DNA of 64,000 nucleotides, taken from IMCC26077 sp964490435 (GTDB taxonomy: Bacteria > Actinomycetota > Actinomycetes > Nanopelagicales > Nanopelagicaceae). The position numbers were made by a program, and so were the translations under genes. Shown piece by piece: positions 33,721 to 41,956 of this stretch. Location of the stretch: positions 1 through 64,000 of the forward strand of contig CAZBCF010000002.1 in the NCBI GenBank assembly GCA_964490435.1, read 5' to 3'. The notes under the pieces are model-generated. The model was not told where the DNA came from, searched no databases, and worked only from the letters and a program-made list of their open reading frames with translations. Within the stretch, counting starts at the first letter, position 1. The number at the start of each line of letters is the position of its first letter.

Positions 33721-34365
33721 CTAGCCCAAATCTGCCGCTATCTCTGGCCACGCCTCACGCAAACTAGGCGGATCGACGCGACCGCGGCGAATCACCCGGG
33801 GAGGATTGACTGTGCAGTCGACCACAGTGCTGTGCGCGGTGGCCTCGACCTCGCCTCCATCAAAGATCAAATCGAGGTTCGCGCCAAAGACCTCATTGAT
33901 AAGCAGTGGCTGAGCGAAGGGAGTTCGACCGGCGAGCGCTGCCCCGGCCACCGCAAGTGGTCCAGTCTCATTGAAGAGTCGGATTGCGAACTCATTGCCT
34001 GGCACTCGAACTGCAATTTGATCAAGAAGTTGTTCATCACCTAGATCCCAGGTGAGTGCAGGATGTGGTCGCAAATAAAGAGTGAGATATCCCGGCCAGA
34101 ATCTCTCCATCAAAGCCTGCGCTGCTGGACTTATCTCACGGGTGATGCCGACGATTCGCGCTTTATCACCAATCATCACTGATGCGGCTTGCCCCGGTGG
34201 GTCGTTTCGTAAGAGATGAAGTGCACTGACAGCCATTCGGTTGAACGCATCAACAGCAAAGATGTATCCAGTGTCTATCGGGAGCGCGATGACATTGCCC
34301 GATCTGATTTCGCGTAGTGCGCGATCAATTGCGGCCGGATGCTTGATATCAACTAACTCTGCCAT
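33721..34365 (-). CDS. Sua5/YrdC-family protein, divergent active site
   Basis: By position (downstream of prmC) and overall sequence this is the L-threonylcarbamoyladenylate synthase of tRNA t6A formation. The 214 residues align along the YrdC fold: GNVIALPIDTGYIFAVDAFN, FWPGYLTLYLRPHPALTWDLGD, IAVRVPGNEFAIRLFNETGPLAVA and STVVDCTVNPPRVIRRG. The usual substrate-binding tetrad KxR...SxN is not seen. The KGR position reads R53-N-D55 and the SSAN position reads A140-G-A-A143. It may be a specialised or weakened enzyme; another copy elsewhere would settle this. The ATG overlaps the prmC stop by one base. Confidence 0.75.
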   Translation of the reverse strand: MAELVDIKHPAAIDRALREIRSGNVIALPIDTGYIFAVDAFNRMAVSALHLLRNDPPGQAASVMIGDKARIVGITREISPAAQALMERFWPGYLTLYLRPHPALTWDLGDEQLLDQIAVRVPGNEFAIRLFNETGPLAVAGAALAGRTPFAQPLLINEVFGANLDLIFDGGEVEATAHSTVVDCTVNPPRVIRRGRVDPPSLREAWPEIAADLG

Positions 34366-35189
34366 TACTTGCGCACTCCGCTACTCCATCGTGGCCTTTG
34401 ATTCAAATCATAGTGAAGTGTGATGTCATTGAAATACGGTTGCAGCATGTGGCCCACCTGCTCCCCTTGGTGCTCATGATGTTCAAAAGCGATAAAACCC
34501 CTGTGGCGCAGAGCCCGTTGCGCACTCTCGGCAAACACTCTCGGAATCTCGAGTCCGATTTCGCCTCCGAAGAGCGCCACATGTGGTTCAAAATTCACCA
34601 CTTCCGGTGGCAGTCCTTGATTGGCTGGAATGTACGGTGGGTTTGCGATCACTGCGTCGAATTGAGAATTCCCATCGAAATCTGCCACATCACTTCCGAC
34701 CACTTCGACATCGACTTTGAGTTGTGCGATATTCCGACGTAGCCAGTGAATCGCGCGTTCATCGCGCTCCACTGCGACCACCTGTGCAGTGGGTACCTCT
34801 GTCGCTATAGATAGGGCCAAAGCACCAGACCCCGCTCCAAGATCAACCACTCTTGGATTGGAAATCTCTTGGATGCGCGCCTTTACCCAATCGACTAGCG
34901 CTTCGCTTTCGGGACGTGGGATGAGCACTCCAGGTCCAACCTCCACAGTGAGATTCCGAAAGTAGGCGCGGCCGGTGATGTATTGGATTGGTTCTCCCGT
35001 GATTCGGCGCGCGATGAAATTCTGAAATTGTGCGCTCGCGGTAGCGTCGATTTCATCATGTAAAAGAAGATGCGTGCGGGGTATACCGGTGACTTCAGAG
35101 AGGAGAATCGTCGCATCAAGCACCGGATTGGCAGAAGCAGAACTTAATTCTTCTTCTGCCCACGTAATCAGTTCTCGAGCGCTTGCCAT
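34365..35189 (-). CDS. prmC: peptide chain release factor N5-glutamine methyltransferase
   Basis: Methylates the glutamine of the GGQ motif in release factors, here encoded next door as prfA. The 274-residue product (from ATG 35189) has the N-terminal helical recognition domain with LDATILLSEVTGI and RRITGEPIQYITG. The SAM-binding motif is VVDLGAGSGALALSIA and the catalytic motif NPPYIP. A longer frame to 35240 would run into prfA; the chosen start lies 13 bases after the prfA stop. The order prfA-prmC-sua5 is standard in actinobacteria. Confidence 0.94.
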   Translation of the reverse strand: MASARELITWAEEELSSASANPVLDATILLSEVTGIPRTHLLLHDEIDATASAQFQNFIARRITGEPIQYITGRAYFRNLTVEVGPGVLIPRPESEALVDWVKARIQEISNPRVVDLGAGSGALALSIATEVPTAQVVAVERDERAIHWLRRNIAQLKVDVEVVGSDVADFDGNSQFDAVIANPPYIPANQGLPPEVVNFEPHVALFGGEIGLEIPRVFAESAQRALRHRGFIAFEHHEHQGEQVGHMLQPYFNDITLHYDLNQRPRWSSGVRK

Positions 35190-35202
35190 GACGTTGGCGA
35201 AT

Positions 35203-36285
35203 TCATCCTGCCGCAAGGCGATGTGCTTTATCTGAATCAATTAATGCTTGAATCACCGGATCCAGCTCACCATCTAAGACGACATTGAGATTATTCGCTT
35301 TGAAATTCACACGATGGTCGCTCAACCTATTTTCTGGGAAGTTATACGTGCGAATTCGCTCACTTCGATCGACAGTTCGGACTTGGCTTTTTCGCTCAGC
35401 AGCGGCTGCTGCCTCTTGCGCCTCGACTGCGGCAGCGAGAAGACGAGCCCGTAAGATTCGTAGAGCAGACTCTTTATTCTGCAATTGGCTCTTCTCGTTC
35501 TGACATGAGACGACAATCCCAGTAGGGATATGTGTGAGTCGAACCGCACTATCAGTGGTGTTAACGCTCTGCCCTCCTGGGCCACTAGAGCGATATACAT
35601 CAACACGAACATCATTCATATTCAATTCCACATCGATTTCGTCTGCTTCGGGGAGGACTAATACGCCCGCCGCAGAAGTGTGAATCCGCCCCTGAGATTC
35701 AGTCTCTGGGACTCGCTGCACTCGATGGACACCGCCCTCGAATTTTAATTTCGCATAAGGAGCGCGCCCGGGCTCGGGGGTACCTTTGCTCTTGATTGCG
35801 ACAGAGACATCTTTGTAACCACCCAAATCACTCTCGGTCGCATCGATGATTTCGGCTTTCCATCCTTGCGTCTCGGCATAGCGTAAGTACATGCGAAGTA
35901 AATCACCAGCAAATAGCGCAGACTCCTCGCCACCCGCTCCCGCTTTGATTTCTAAGATGACATCACGATCATCATTTGGGTCTCGAGGTAGTAACAACTC
36001 TTCCAATGCGATGGCTGCTTGATCCTCTGCCGATTCGAGCGCGGGAATCTCTCCTGCGAACGAGTCATCTTCTTTTGCTAGTTCTCGCGCAGCTTCGAGG
36101 TCATCGTTTGCGGCCCGCCATTTTTTATATCCTGCAACAATCGGACCAAGTTGCGCATACCTTTTGCCTAATTGACGTGCCTTGCCACTGTCGCCATGAA
36201 TTGCCGGGTCTGCTAATTGCGCCTCAATGTTTGCATGCTCAGCAACGAGTTCGTCTGCACTCGCAAACCGATCGTGCGCTGTCAT
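35203..36285 (-). CDS. prfA: peptide chain release factor 1
   Basis: Recognises UAA and UAG stop codons and triggers peptide release. The 360-residue protein has the coiled N-terminal domain (about residues 10-100), the GAGGEESALFAGDLLRMY segment, the catalytic GGQ within SSGPGGQSVNTTDSAVRLTH, and the C-terminal RTYNFPENRLSDHRVNF motif. I start at ATG 36285 with GGAGGG 8-9 bases upstream; an upstream in-frame codon at 36312 would lie inside the rpmE terminator. Its glutamine is the predicted substrate of the adjacent PrmC. Confidence 0.97.
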   Translation of the reverse strand: MTAHDRFASADELVAEHANIEAQLADPAIHGDSGKARQLGKRYAQLGPIVAGYKKWRAANDDLEAARELAKEDDSFAGEIPALESAEDQAAIALEELLLPRDPNDDRDVILEIKAGAGGEESALFAGDLLRMYLRYAETQGWKAEIIDATESDLGGYKDVSVAIKSKGTPEPGRAPYAKLKFEGGVHRVQRVPETESQGRIHTSAAGVLVLPEADEIDVELNMNDVRVDVYRSSGPGGQSVNTTDSAVRLTHIPTGIVVSCQNEKSQLQNKESALRILRARLLAAAVEAQEAAAAAERKSQVRTVDRSERIRTYNFPENRLSDHRVNFKANNLNVVLDGELDPVIQALIDSDKAHRLAAG

Positions 36286-36296
36286 GCTCGCCCTCC

Positions 36297-36340
36297 AATT
36301 AAAAAACCGCACCAGCCTGCGTGGGCAGGCGAAGGTGCGG
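36297..36340 (-). terminator. intrinsic terminator after rpmE
   Basis: On the minus strand, 8-bp outer stem ACCGCACC/GGTGCGGT (36340-36333 with 36312-36305) encloses an inner GCCTGCC/GCAGGC-type stem and is followed by TTTTTTAATT. This is a strong rho-independent terminator just after rpmE. The T-tract ends only about 12 bases before the prfA start codon, and the prfA ribosome site lies directly behind it. Confidence 0.9.
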
Positions 36341-36351
36341 TCTCTGAAAAG

Positions 36352-36570
36352 TTACTTCTTGTTTGCCGACTTCTTCAAACGCTCTTCGAATCGGGCGACG
36401 CGACCGCCGGTATCGAGAATGCGTTGCTTTCCGGTGTAGAACGGATGACATACCGAACACACGTCTACAGATATCGCACCGCTTTTAGCGGTCGAGCGAG
36501 TGGTGAATGTTTCGCCACATGAGCACGAGACAGTGGTCTCTACATACTCTGGGTGGATCTCAGCCTTCAT
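36352..36570 (-). CDS. rpmE: 50S ribosomal protein L31, zinc-binding type
   Basis: Large-subunit ribosomal protein. From ATG 36570 (MKAEIHPEYVET) the product is 72 residues, the normal length. It carries the zinc-binding CxC...CxxC arrangement (SCSCGETF and DVCSVCHPFYTGKQ), so it is the C+ form rather than the zinc-free paralogue. An upstream in-frame codon at 36585 adds five unconserved residues. It is downstream of rho and followed by a strong terminator, the usual rho-rpmE-prfA order of actinobacteria. Confidence 0.97.
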   Translation of the reverse strand: MKAEIHPEYVETTVSCSCGETFTTRSTAKSGAISVDVCSVCHPFYTGKQRILDTGGRVARFEERLKKSANKK

Positions 36571-36608
36571 CGTTCTTTGCTCCATTTCGTTTTTGCTGGG
36601 TCAAGGAC

Positions 36609-36624
36609 GGCCGATGGATCGGCC
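36609..36624. promoter_or_regulatory. palindromic hairpin in the rpmE leader
   Basis: GGCCGAT-GG-ATCGGCC is a perfect 7-bp inverted repeat located 40 bases upstream of the rpmE start. It could be an RNA hairpin (L31 autoregulation, or a weak rho-gene terminator without T-tract) or a dimeric repressor site. Only the palindrome is seen; its role is inferred. Confidence 0.35.
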
Positions 36625-36712
36625 CACCTCGGGAACCAGCAAGTCTGGACCTGCCTAGAAGAGAAAGAGTACCTAGGAGTTCGCCATAGGGCTAATCCCG
36701 CTATTTATCCCC

Positions 36713-38350
36713 TTATTTATCGCCGTCCGTTCCCGGACCAACAGTGGTCTTTTGTACCTGCATCAAGAACTCAACGTTCGACTTGGTGCCCTTCATCTTC
36801 TCGAGCAGTAGTTCAAGAGCCTGCTGCGGATCGAGGGCATGAAGTACTCGACGTAACTTCCATACGATGTTCAACTCTTCAGCGCCCATCAAGATCTCTT
36901 CCTTACGCGTACCGGAGGCATCGACGTCGACTGCAGGGAAGATTCGCTTATCTGCCATGCGGCGGTCAAGTTTTAACTCCATATTTCCGGTTCCCTTGAA
37001 TTCCTCGAAGATGACTTCATCCATACGCGAACCGGTGTCGATAAGTGCAGTAGCAAGAATGGTTAACGAACCACCATCTTCGATATTTCGCGCCGCGCCA
37101 AAGAACTTTTTTGGCGGATAGAGCGCTGCAGAATCAACGCCACCAGAAAGGATGCGGCCGCTGGCAGGAGCAGCGATGTTGTATGCCCGACCCAGACGCG
37201 TGATCGAATCGAGCAAGACCACGACATCATGGCCTAACTCGACTAAACGTTTCGCTCGCTCGATGGCAAGTTCAGCGACAGTGGTGTGATCCTCTGCTGG
37301 TCGATCGAATGTAGAGGAGATCACTTCACCCTTGACCGACCGTTGCATGTCGGTGACCTCTTCTGGGCGTTCATCAACCAGAACTACCATGAGATGACAT
37401 TCTGGATTATTTGTGGTGATTGCATTTGCGATTGATTGCAAGACCATTGTCTTACCCGCTTTAGGTGGCGAAACGATCAGTCCACGTTGACCTTTTCCGA
37501 TTGGCGCAATCAGATCGATAACCCGAGTAGTCAGAACGTTTGGCTGAGTCTCAAGACGTAGTCGCTCTTGTGGATAGAGCGGGGTGAGTTTGGTGAACTC
37601 GACGCGATCGCGCGATTCCTCTGGATCCATTCCGTTAATAGTGTCCAATCGAATGAGCGCATTGAATTTCTCGCGGCGTTCACCCTCACGTGGCTCACGG
37701 ACTGCTCCAGTGATGACATCCCCTTTTCGCAGCGCGTAACGCCGAACTTGTTGCATAGAGACGTAGACATCATTCGGGCTTGGGAGATATCCGGCAGTAC
37801 GCACGAATGCATAATTATCGAGGATGTCGAGCAAGCCACCTACGGGAATCAAGACATCATCTTCACGAATGGTCATGTCCCGGTCGCCGCGCTCTCCACG
37901 GTCGCGGTTGCGATCACGGCCACGATCTCGATCTCGGTGGCGATCACGTCGCCCGCCGTCTCGATCTCGCTCTCGGCCATCACGGCCACCGTCACGCTCT
38001 CGCTCACTACGCTCTGAACTGCGCTCGCTCTCGCCTTCGTCGCCCTGCTCTGAACTATCTGAATTCTCTGAACTCCCTGAACTCTCTGAGTTTTGGGAGC
38101 GACCGGCTCCTCGCTCACGTCGCCGCTCTTCGCGCTCTTGTTGACGCTCTAATTGACGCGCCTCCTTCTCTTTCGCTGCCGCAGCGCGATTTGCTGCTTG
38201 CAGGTCAGCGATTGCCTGTACTAAATCGCCCTTGGAGAGTTTTGCTGCGCCTTCGATACCAAGTTGGGTGGCGACCTTTCGGAGTTCTGGCAGGAGCATG
38301 GCGGTCAAATCGCCAGCAGGCTTTGCCTTACGAGTACTTACTTCACTCAC
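36713..38350 (-). CDS. rho: transcription termination factor Rho
   Basis: Hexameric RNA-dependent ATPase that ends transcription. The 545-residue protein has an N-terminal helical Rho-N part (about residues 12-50). A low-complexity Arg/Asp/Glu/Ser insert follows (about 60-160, RDRDRGRDRNRDRG-type repeats), then the RNA-binding cold-shock-like domain and the ATPase with Walker A SPPKAGKT, Walker B VVLLDSITRLGRAYN and the Q-loop region. The charged insert is typical of actinobacterial Rho and increases RNA affinity in relatives. It is preceded by 235 bases without a gene, which should hold its promoter and leader. Confidence 0.97.
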   Translation of the reverse strand: MSEVSTRKAKPAGDLTAMLLPELRKVATQLGIEGAAKLSKGDLVQAIADLQAANRAAAAKEKEARQLERQQEREERRRERGAGRSQNSESSGSSENSDSSEQGDEGESERSSERSERERDGGRDGRERDRDGGRRDRHRDRDRGRDRNRDRGERGDRDMTIREDDVLIPVGGLLDILDNYAFVRTAGYLPSPNDVYVSMQQVRRYALRKGDVITGAVREPREGERREKFNALIRLDTINGMDPEESRDRVEFTKLTPLYPQERLRLETQPNVLTTRVIDLIAPIGKGQRGLIVSPPKAGKTMVLQSIANAITTNNPECHLMVVLVDERPEEVTDMQRSVKGEVISSTFDRPAEDHTTVAELAIERAKRLVELGHDVVVLLDSITRLGRAYNIAAPASGRILSGGVDSAALYPPKKFFGAARNIEDGGSLTILATALIDTGSRMDEVIFEEFKGTGNMELKLDRRMADKRIFPAVDVDASGTRKEEILMGAEELNIVWKLRRVLHALDPQQALELLLEKMKGTKSNVEFLMQVQKTTVGPGTDGDK

Positions 38351-38522
38351 TATGCCTCATTCATGTTGATTTTCATCGTGCACATGGCGCGCACTGGTTA
38401 TTTATCTCGCTTGAGTCAGACTTCGCAATTCAAGGATTTTTTGGGAGGAAATCATTTAGCGCTATGTGACTGGATGGATGGTGCGGACACTGTGGTCGAC
38501 ACCCCTAACGAGGTGATAAGAG

Positions 38523-38538
38523 TAACACCGAAGTGCTA
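38523..38538 (-). terminator. UUCG-loop hairpin downstream of thrB
   Basis: On the minus strand TAGCAC-TTCG-GTGTTA forms a 6-bp stem closed by a stable UUCG tetraloop, 48 bases after the thrB stop. The following CTCTTATC is only weakly T-rich, so this is a possible but not certain terminator. The rest of the 38351-38585 intergenic stretch shows no gene or repeat. Confidence 0.35.
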
Positions 38539-38585
38539 GGGCTGCGCAAATCGAGGGTCGCCGGGTATGCACAGCGCCGGGGCTT

Positions 38586-39515
38586 CTAGCCGTTATATAT
38601 ATGGGCTCCCTGGCTACTGATTCCCACAATCTGGCTGGCGAATGCACCTGCGCCAGCGCGGGCTATCTCTTGGGCATCGGCTATCGACCCGTAATGGAGC
38701 GCGAGCACCGTTGGGCCAGAACCGGAGATGAATGCTGCAACGCCGGCTTCGCGAAGTGTGCTCATTAATTCATAACTCTTTGGCATCTGACTTTGTCGGT
38801 AAACCTGATGAATCCGATCCTCAGTTCCGGCAAATAGCAATTCTGGTTTTCGCGACAATGCTTCGACCATCAAAGTGCTACGTGAAATATTCACGGCTGC
38901 GTCATTATGTGGCACCACCTCGGGCAGCAGCGCCCGCGCTTTCTTCGTTGCTACTTCACCAGTTTTTGTAGGGATGAATGTGATTGCCATGATCCGAAGA
39001 TCCACGGGGATTGAAATTGCCTTTCCGGAGCCATCTTCGACCCACGCAATCGTGGCACCACCATGGAAAGCGGCTGCGACGTTATCGGGGTGTCCCTCGA
39101 TCTCTGTTGCAAGTGCGAGCAAATCCTTATCGTTCAAACGTTCAGTTCCTGAAATCACTAGTGAACGTGCGAGAAAAAGTCCACCTACGATGGCGCTCGA
39201 TGATGAGCCCAGACCTCTGCCATGCGGAATTGCATTGAGAGCACGTAGCGCTAATCCTCGCGGACGCCCGCCCATGTGATCGAATGCCGCATTCATAGAA
39301 GCAACCACGAGATTCTTCTCATCTTTACGCAGGCTCTCGGCACCTTCGCCCGCAATCTCGACATCGAGGCCTGGCTCATCAAGAACTTGGGCGCCATACC
39401 CGTCGAAGATTTCCAGCGCCAAACCCAGACAGTCGAAGCCGGCTCCGAGATTCGCGCTCGTCGCAGGCACCCGGATTGTTACTGGTGTCGCACGAAAAGT
39501 TGGACGAGAGACCAT
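38586..39515 (-). CDS. thrB: homoserine kinase
   Basis: GHMP-family kinase that phosphorylates homoserine in threonine synthesis. The 309-residue protein has VPATSANLGAGFDCLGLAL at the N-terminus, the ATP-binding PHGRGLGSSSSAIVGGL glycine/serine motif, GHPDNVAAAFHGG, and the C-terminal AFISGSGPTVLAL. The start overlaps the thrC stop by one base. It is the last gene of the lysA-hom-thrC-thrB series and is followed by a gene-free stretch before rho. Confidence 0.96.
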   Translation of the reverse strand: MVSRPTFRATPVTIRVPATSANLGAGFDCLGLALEIFDGYGAQVLDEPGLDVEIAGEGAESLRKDEKNLVVASMNAAFDHMGGRPRGLALRALNAIPHGRGLGSSSSAIVGGLFLARSLVISGTERLNDKDLLALATEIEGHPDNVAAAFHGGATIAWVEDGSGKAISIPVDLRIMAITFIPTKTGEVATKKARALLPEVVPHNDAAVNISRSTLMVEALSRKPELLFAGTEDRIHQVYRQSQMPKSYELMSTLREAGVAAFISGSGPTVLALHYGSIADAQEIARAGAGAFASQIVGISSQGAHIYNG

Positions 39516-40588
39516 TACGAGAGCTCCAAAACGCTAGCTGCCTCATTGAGAGAGACAGGGATAACAATAGGGTCGGCAGATCCTTCAAGCGCCCATTGCA
39601 CATCCTTTAATCCATTGCCGGTCACTGTTATGACGATTTTCTTTCCTTGTGGCAACCTGCCAGCGGCTTTGGATTTGAGCAATCCGGCAAGACCGGCTGC
39701 CGATGAAGGTTCGCAGAAGATACCTTCGCGCCCTGCAATCAGACGATATGCGCTCAATATCTCCGTATCGCTTACCGATTCGATTTGACCTCCAGATTGA
39801 TCACGCGCCGCTTCAGCCTCTTTCCATGACGCGGGATTTCCAATCCGGATAGCGGTGGCAATTGTCTCTGGTTTCTCGACTACAGCGCCGCGAACTATTG
39901 GCGCCGCACCTTCTGCTTGGAATCCCCACATCTGTGGAAGTGATCTCGCAATTCGATCGCGGTGATACTCCTGATAGCCCATCCAATAAGCAGTGATGTT
40001 GCCTGCGTTGCCTACTGGTAGCGCATGAATATCGGGAGCGAACCCAAGTGCATCGATGATCTCGAATGCTGCAGTCTTCTGTCCTTGCAGTCGGTAAGGG
40101 TTTACCGAATTAACGAGTGCTACTGGAAAGTTGTCGGCTAATTGACGAGCGAGTGTGAGGCAATCATCGAAGTTACCATCGACTTGTAAAAGTTTAGCGC
40201 CGTGAATTACCGCTTGAGCCAACTTGCCCATAGCAATCTTTCCTTGCGGAACCAAGACTGCAGGGATCATGCCGGCTCTCGTTGCATAAGCAGCCGCGCT
40301 AGCGCTTGTATTTCCGGTCGAAGCGCAGACGACGACTTTTGCGCCATCTTCTGCGGCTTTGCTCATCGCCATTGTCATACCGCGATCTTTAAATGATCCG
40401 GTTGGGTTCGAGCCTTCTACCTTTACCCAAACTTCGCCCTCGAGCATCTCTGAGAGCACACAGGCGTATACCAATGGTGTGCCACCCTCGTTGAGCGTGA
40501 CAATTGGCGTCTTTCCAGAAACTGGAAGGCGATGGCGATATTCGTTGATAACTCCGCGCCACGGTCGGGCTTGTTTCTTGCCGAACAT
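39515..40588 (-). CDS. thrC: threonine synthase
   Basis: PLP enzyme converting O-phosphohomoserine to threonine. The 357-residue protein is of the short type found in actinobacteria. It has TPLVYACVLSEML, the PLP lysine in GSFKDRGMTMAMSKA, ASTGNTSASAAAYATRAG, the phosphate-cup motif PVGNAGNITAYW and FCEPSSAAGLAGL. The ATG overlaps the hom stop (TGATG), and its stop overlaps the thrB start, so the three threonine genes are translationally coupled. Confidence 0.96.
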   Translation of the reverse strand: MFGKKQARPWRGVINEYRHRLPVSGKTPIVTLNEGGTPLVYACVLSEMLEGEVWVKVEGSNPTGSFKDRGMTMAMSKAAEDGAKVVVCASTGNTSASAAAYATRAGMIPAVLVPQGKIAMGKLAQAVIHGAKLLQVDGNFDDCLTLARQLADNFPVALVNSVNPYRLQGQKTAAFEIIDALGFAPDIHALPVGNAGNITAYWMGYQEYHRDRIARSLPQMWGFQAEGAAPIVRGAVVEKPETIATAIRIGNPASWKEAEAARDQSGGQIESVSDTEILSAYRLIAGREGIFCEPSSAAGLAGLLKSKAAGRLPQGKKIVITVTGNGLKDVQWALEGSADPIVIPVSLNEAASVLELS

Positions 40589-41898
40589 CAGAAGGTGCCA
40601 CCTTCTACTCGAATAACGCTCTCAACAGATCGAACTGTATCTAGATTACGTAAACCTTCGACCGTCTCAGCGAGCGCAGCATCGGTTGCGGTATGAGTCA
40701 CGACAATCAATTCGGCTTGTGCCCCACGGCCATCTTGACGAACAGTTTGGATTGACACTGAGTGAGATGCAAAGACATTTGCCACTGATGCGAGAACACC
40801 CGGACGATCATTGACATTCAATCGAATTAAGTATCGAGTGAGAGTCTGACCCATTGGCGCTATCTCGCGCTCTGCATATGTACTCTCCTTGGGCCCAAGG
40901 CCACCAATGACTTTATGACGAGCAACTGCGACCAGATCACCCAAAATCGCCGAGGCGGTAGGGGCGCCACCTGCACCACGACCATAGAACATCAATTCTC
41001 CAGCCGCTTCTGCTTCTACGAAAACTGCGTTGAAGGAATCTCGAACTGCAGCTAGAGGATGGGTGTTTGGTATCAAAGCAGGATGCACGCGCACTGCGAT
41101 TCGACCGTCACGGGTCAATTCAGCGATAGCGAGAAGTTTTACAACATGCTCCATCTCATTTGCGATCCGTACGATATCTGCAGTGATTCCAGATATTCCC
41201 TCTCGGTAAACATCCGTTCCACTGACCCTCGAATGAAAAGCCAAACTAGCAAGAATCGATGCCTTTGCAGCAGCGTCGAATCCCTCGACGTCTGCAGTCG
41301 GGTCAGCCTCTGCAAAACCTAGCGTTTGCGCCTCTTCAAGCGCGCGTTCGAAAGACATTCCCTGGCTAGACATCTGACTTAGTATGTAATTGGTGGTGCC
41401 ATTAACGATTCCCATGACTCGTGCCACGTGGTCACCAGCAAGTGAATCGCGTAGTGGCCTGATGATCGGAATCGCACCAGCAACGGCCGCCTCGAAATAA
41501 AGGTCAACATTATTCTTTGCAGCCGCTTCGAAGAGTTCGCCACCATGTTGCGCTAATAATGCTTTGTTTGCAGTGACAACTGACTTGCCGGAGTTGAGCG
41601 CATCAAGAATGAGTGAGCGCGCTGGTTCGATTCCTCCGATTACTTCGATGATCACATCAATCGCTGGATCTTTAACCACTGCATTCGCATCGGTAGTGAC
41701 ATGCACCCCAGATTTGACGAGTTCAGGACGCGATTTCTTGCCATCATTAACCGCGACAGCCTTCAAAGTGAGCGCAGCGCCAGCGCGAGCGGCAAGGTCA
41801 TCATGTCCGGCGACCAATTGCGCTGCGACATTACTGCCGACCGAGCCAGCACCAAGTAGTCCGACCGTAATGGCTCGGCTGGTTAGTTCTCGTTCCAC
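40588..41898 (-). CDS. hom: homoserine dehydrogenase
   Basis: Reduces aspartate semialdehyde to homoserine. The 436-residue protein has the Rossmann motif GLLGAGSVGSNVAAQL, the ANKALLAQHGGELFEAA segment and the catalytic-domain signature IMGIVNGTTNYILSQM..G..FERALEEAQTLGFAEADPTADVEGFDAA. The C-terminal ACT domain (RLNVNDRPGVLASVANVFASHSVSIQTVRQ) allows feedback control by threonine. It is single-function, with no aspartokinase fusion. It lies 58 bases downstream of lysA. Confidence 0.96.
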   Translation of the reverse strand: MERELTSRAITVGLLGAGSVGSNVAAQLVAGHDDLAARAGAALTLKAVAVNDGKKSRPELVKSGVHVTTDANAVVKDPAIDVIIEVIGGIEPARSLILDALNSGKSVVTANKALLAQHGGELFEAAAKNNVDLYFEAAVAGAIPIIRPLRDSLAGDHVARVMGIVNGTTNYILSQMSSQGMSFERALEEAQTLGFAEADPTADVEGFDAAAKASILASLAFHSRVSGTDVYREGISGITADIVRIANEMEHVVKLLAIAELTRDGRIAVRVHPALIPNTHPLAAVRDSFNAVFVEAEAAGELMFYGRGAGGAPTASAILGDLVAVARHKVIGGLGPKESTYAEREIAPMGQTLTRYLIRLNVNDRPGVLASVANVFASHSVSIQTVRQDGRGAQAELIVVTHTATDAALAETVEGLRNLDTVRSVESVIRVEGGTF

Positions 41899-41956
41899 TG
41901 TCTAACTCTCCCACATCGGGCCCTCATCAGGGCGTCTGCAGCATGCGTCTTCGCGG

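Noticed and set aside
37780..38469. Plus-strand frames rich in His/Arg/Leu or Arg/Ser opposite the rho N-terminus
   Set aside because: They mirror the Arg/Asp-repeat insert of Rho and have no independent start signal or family.
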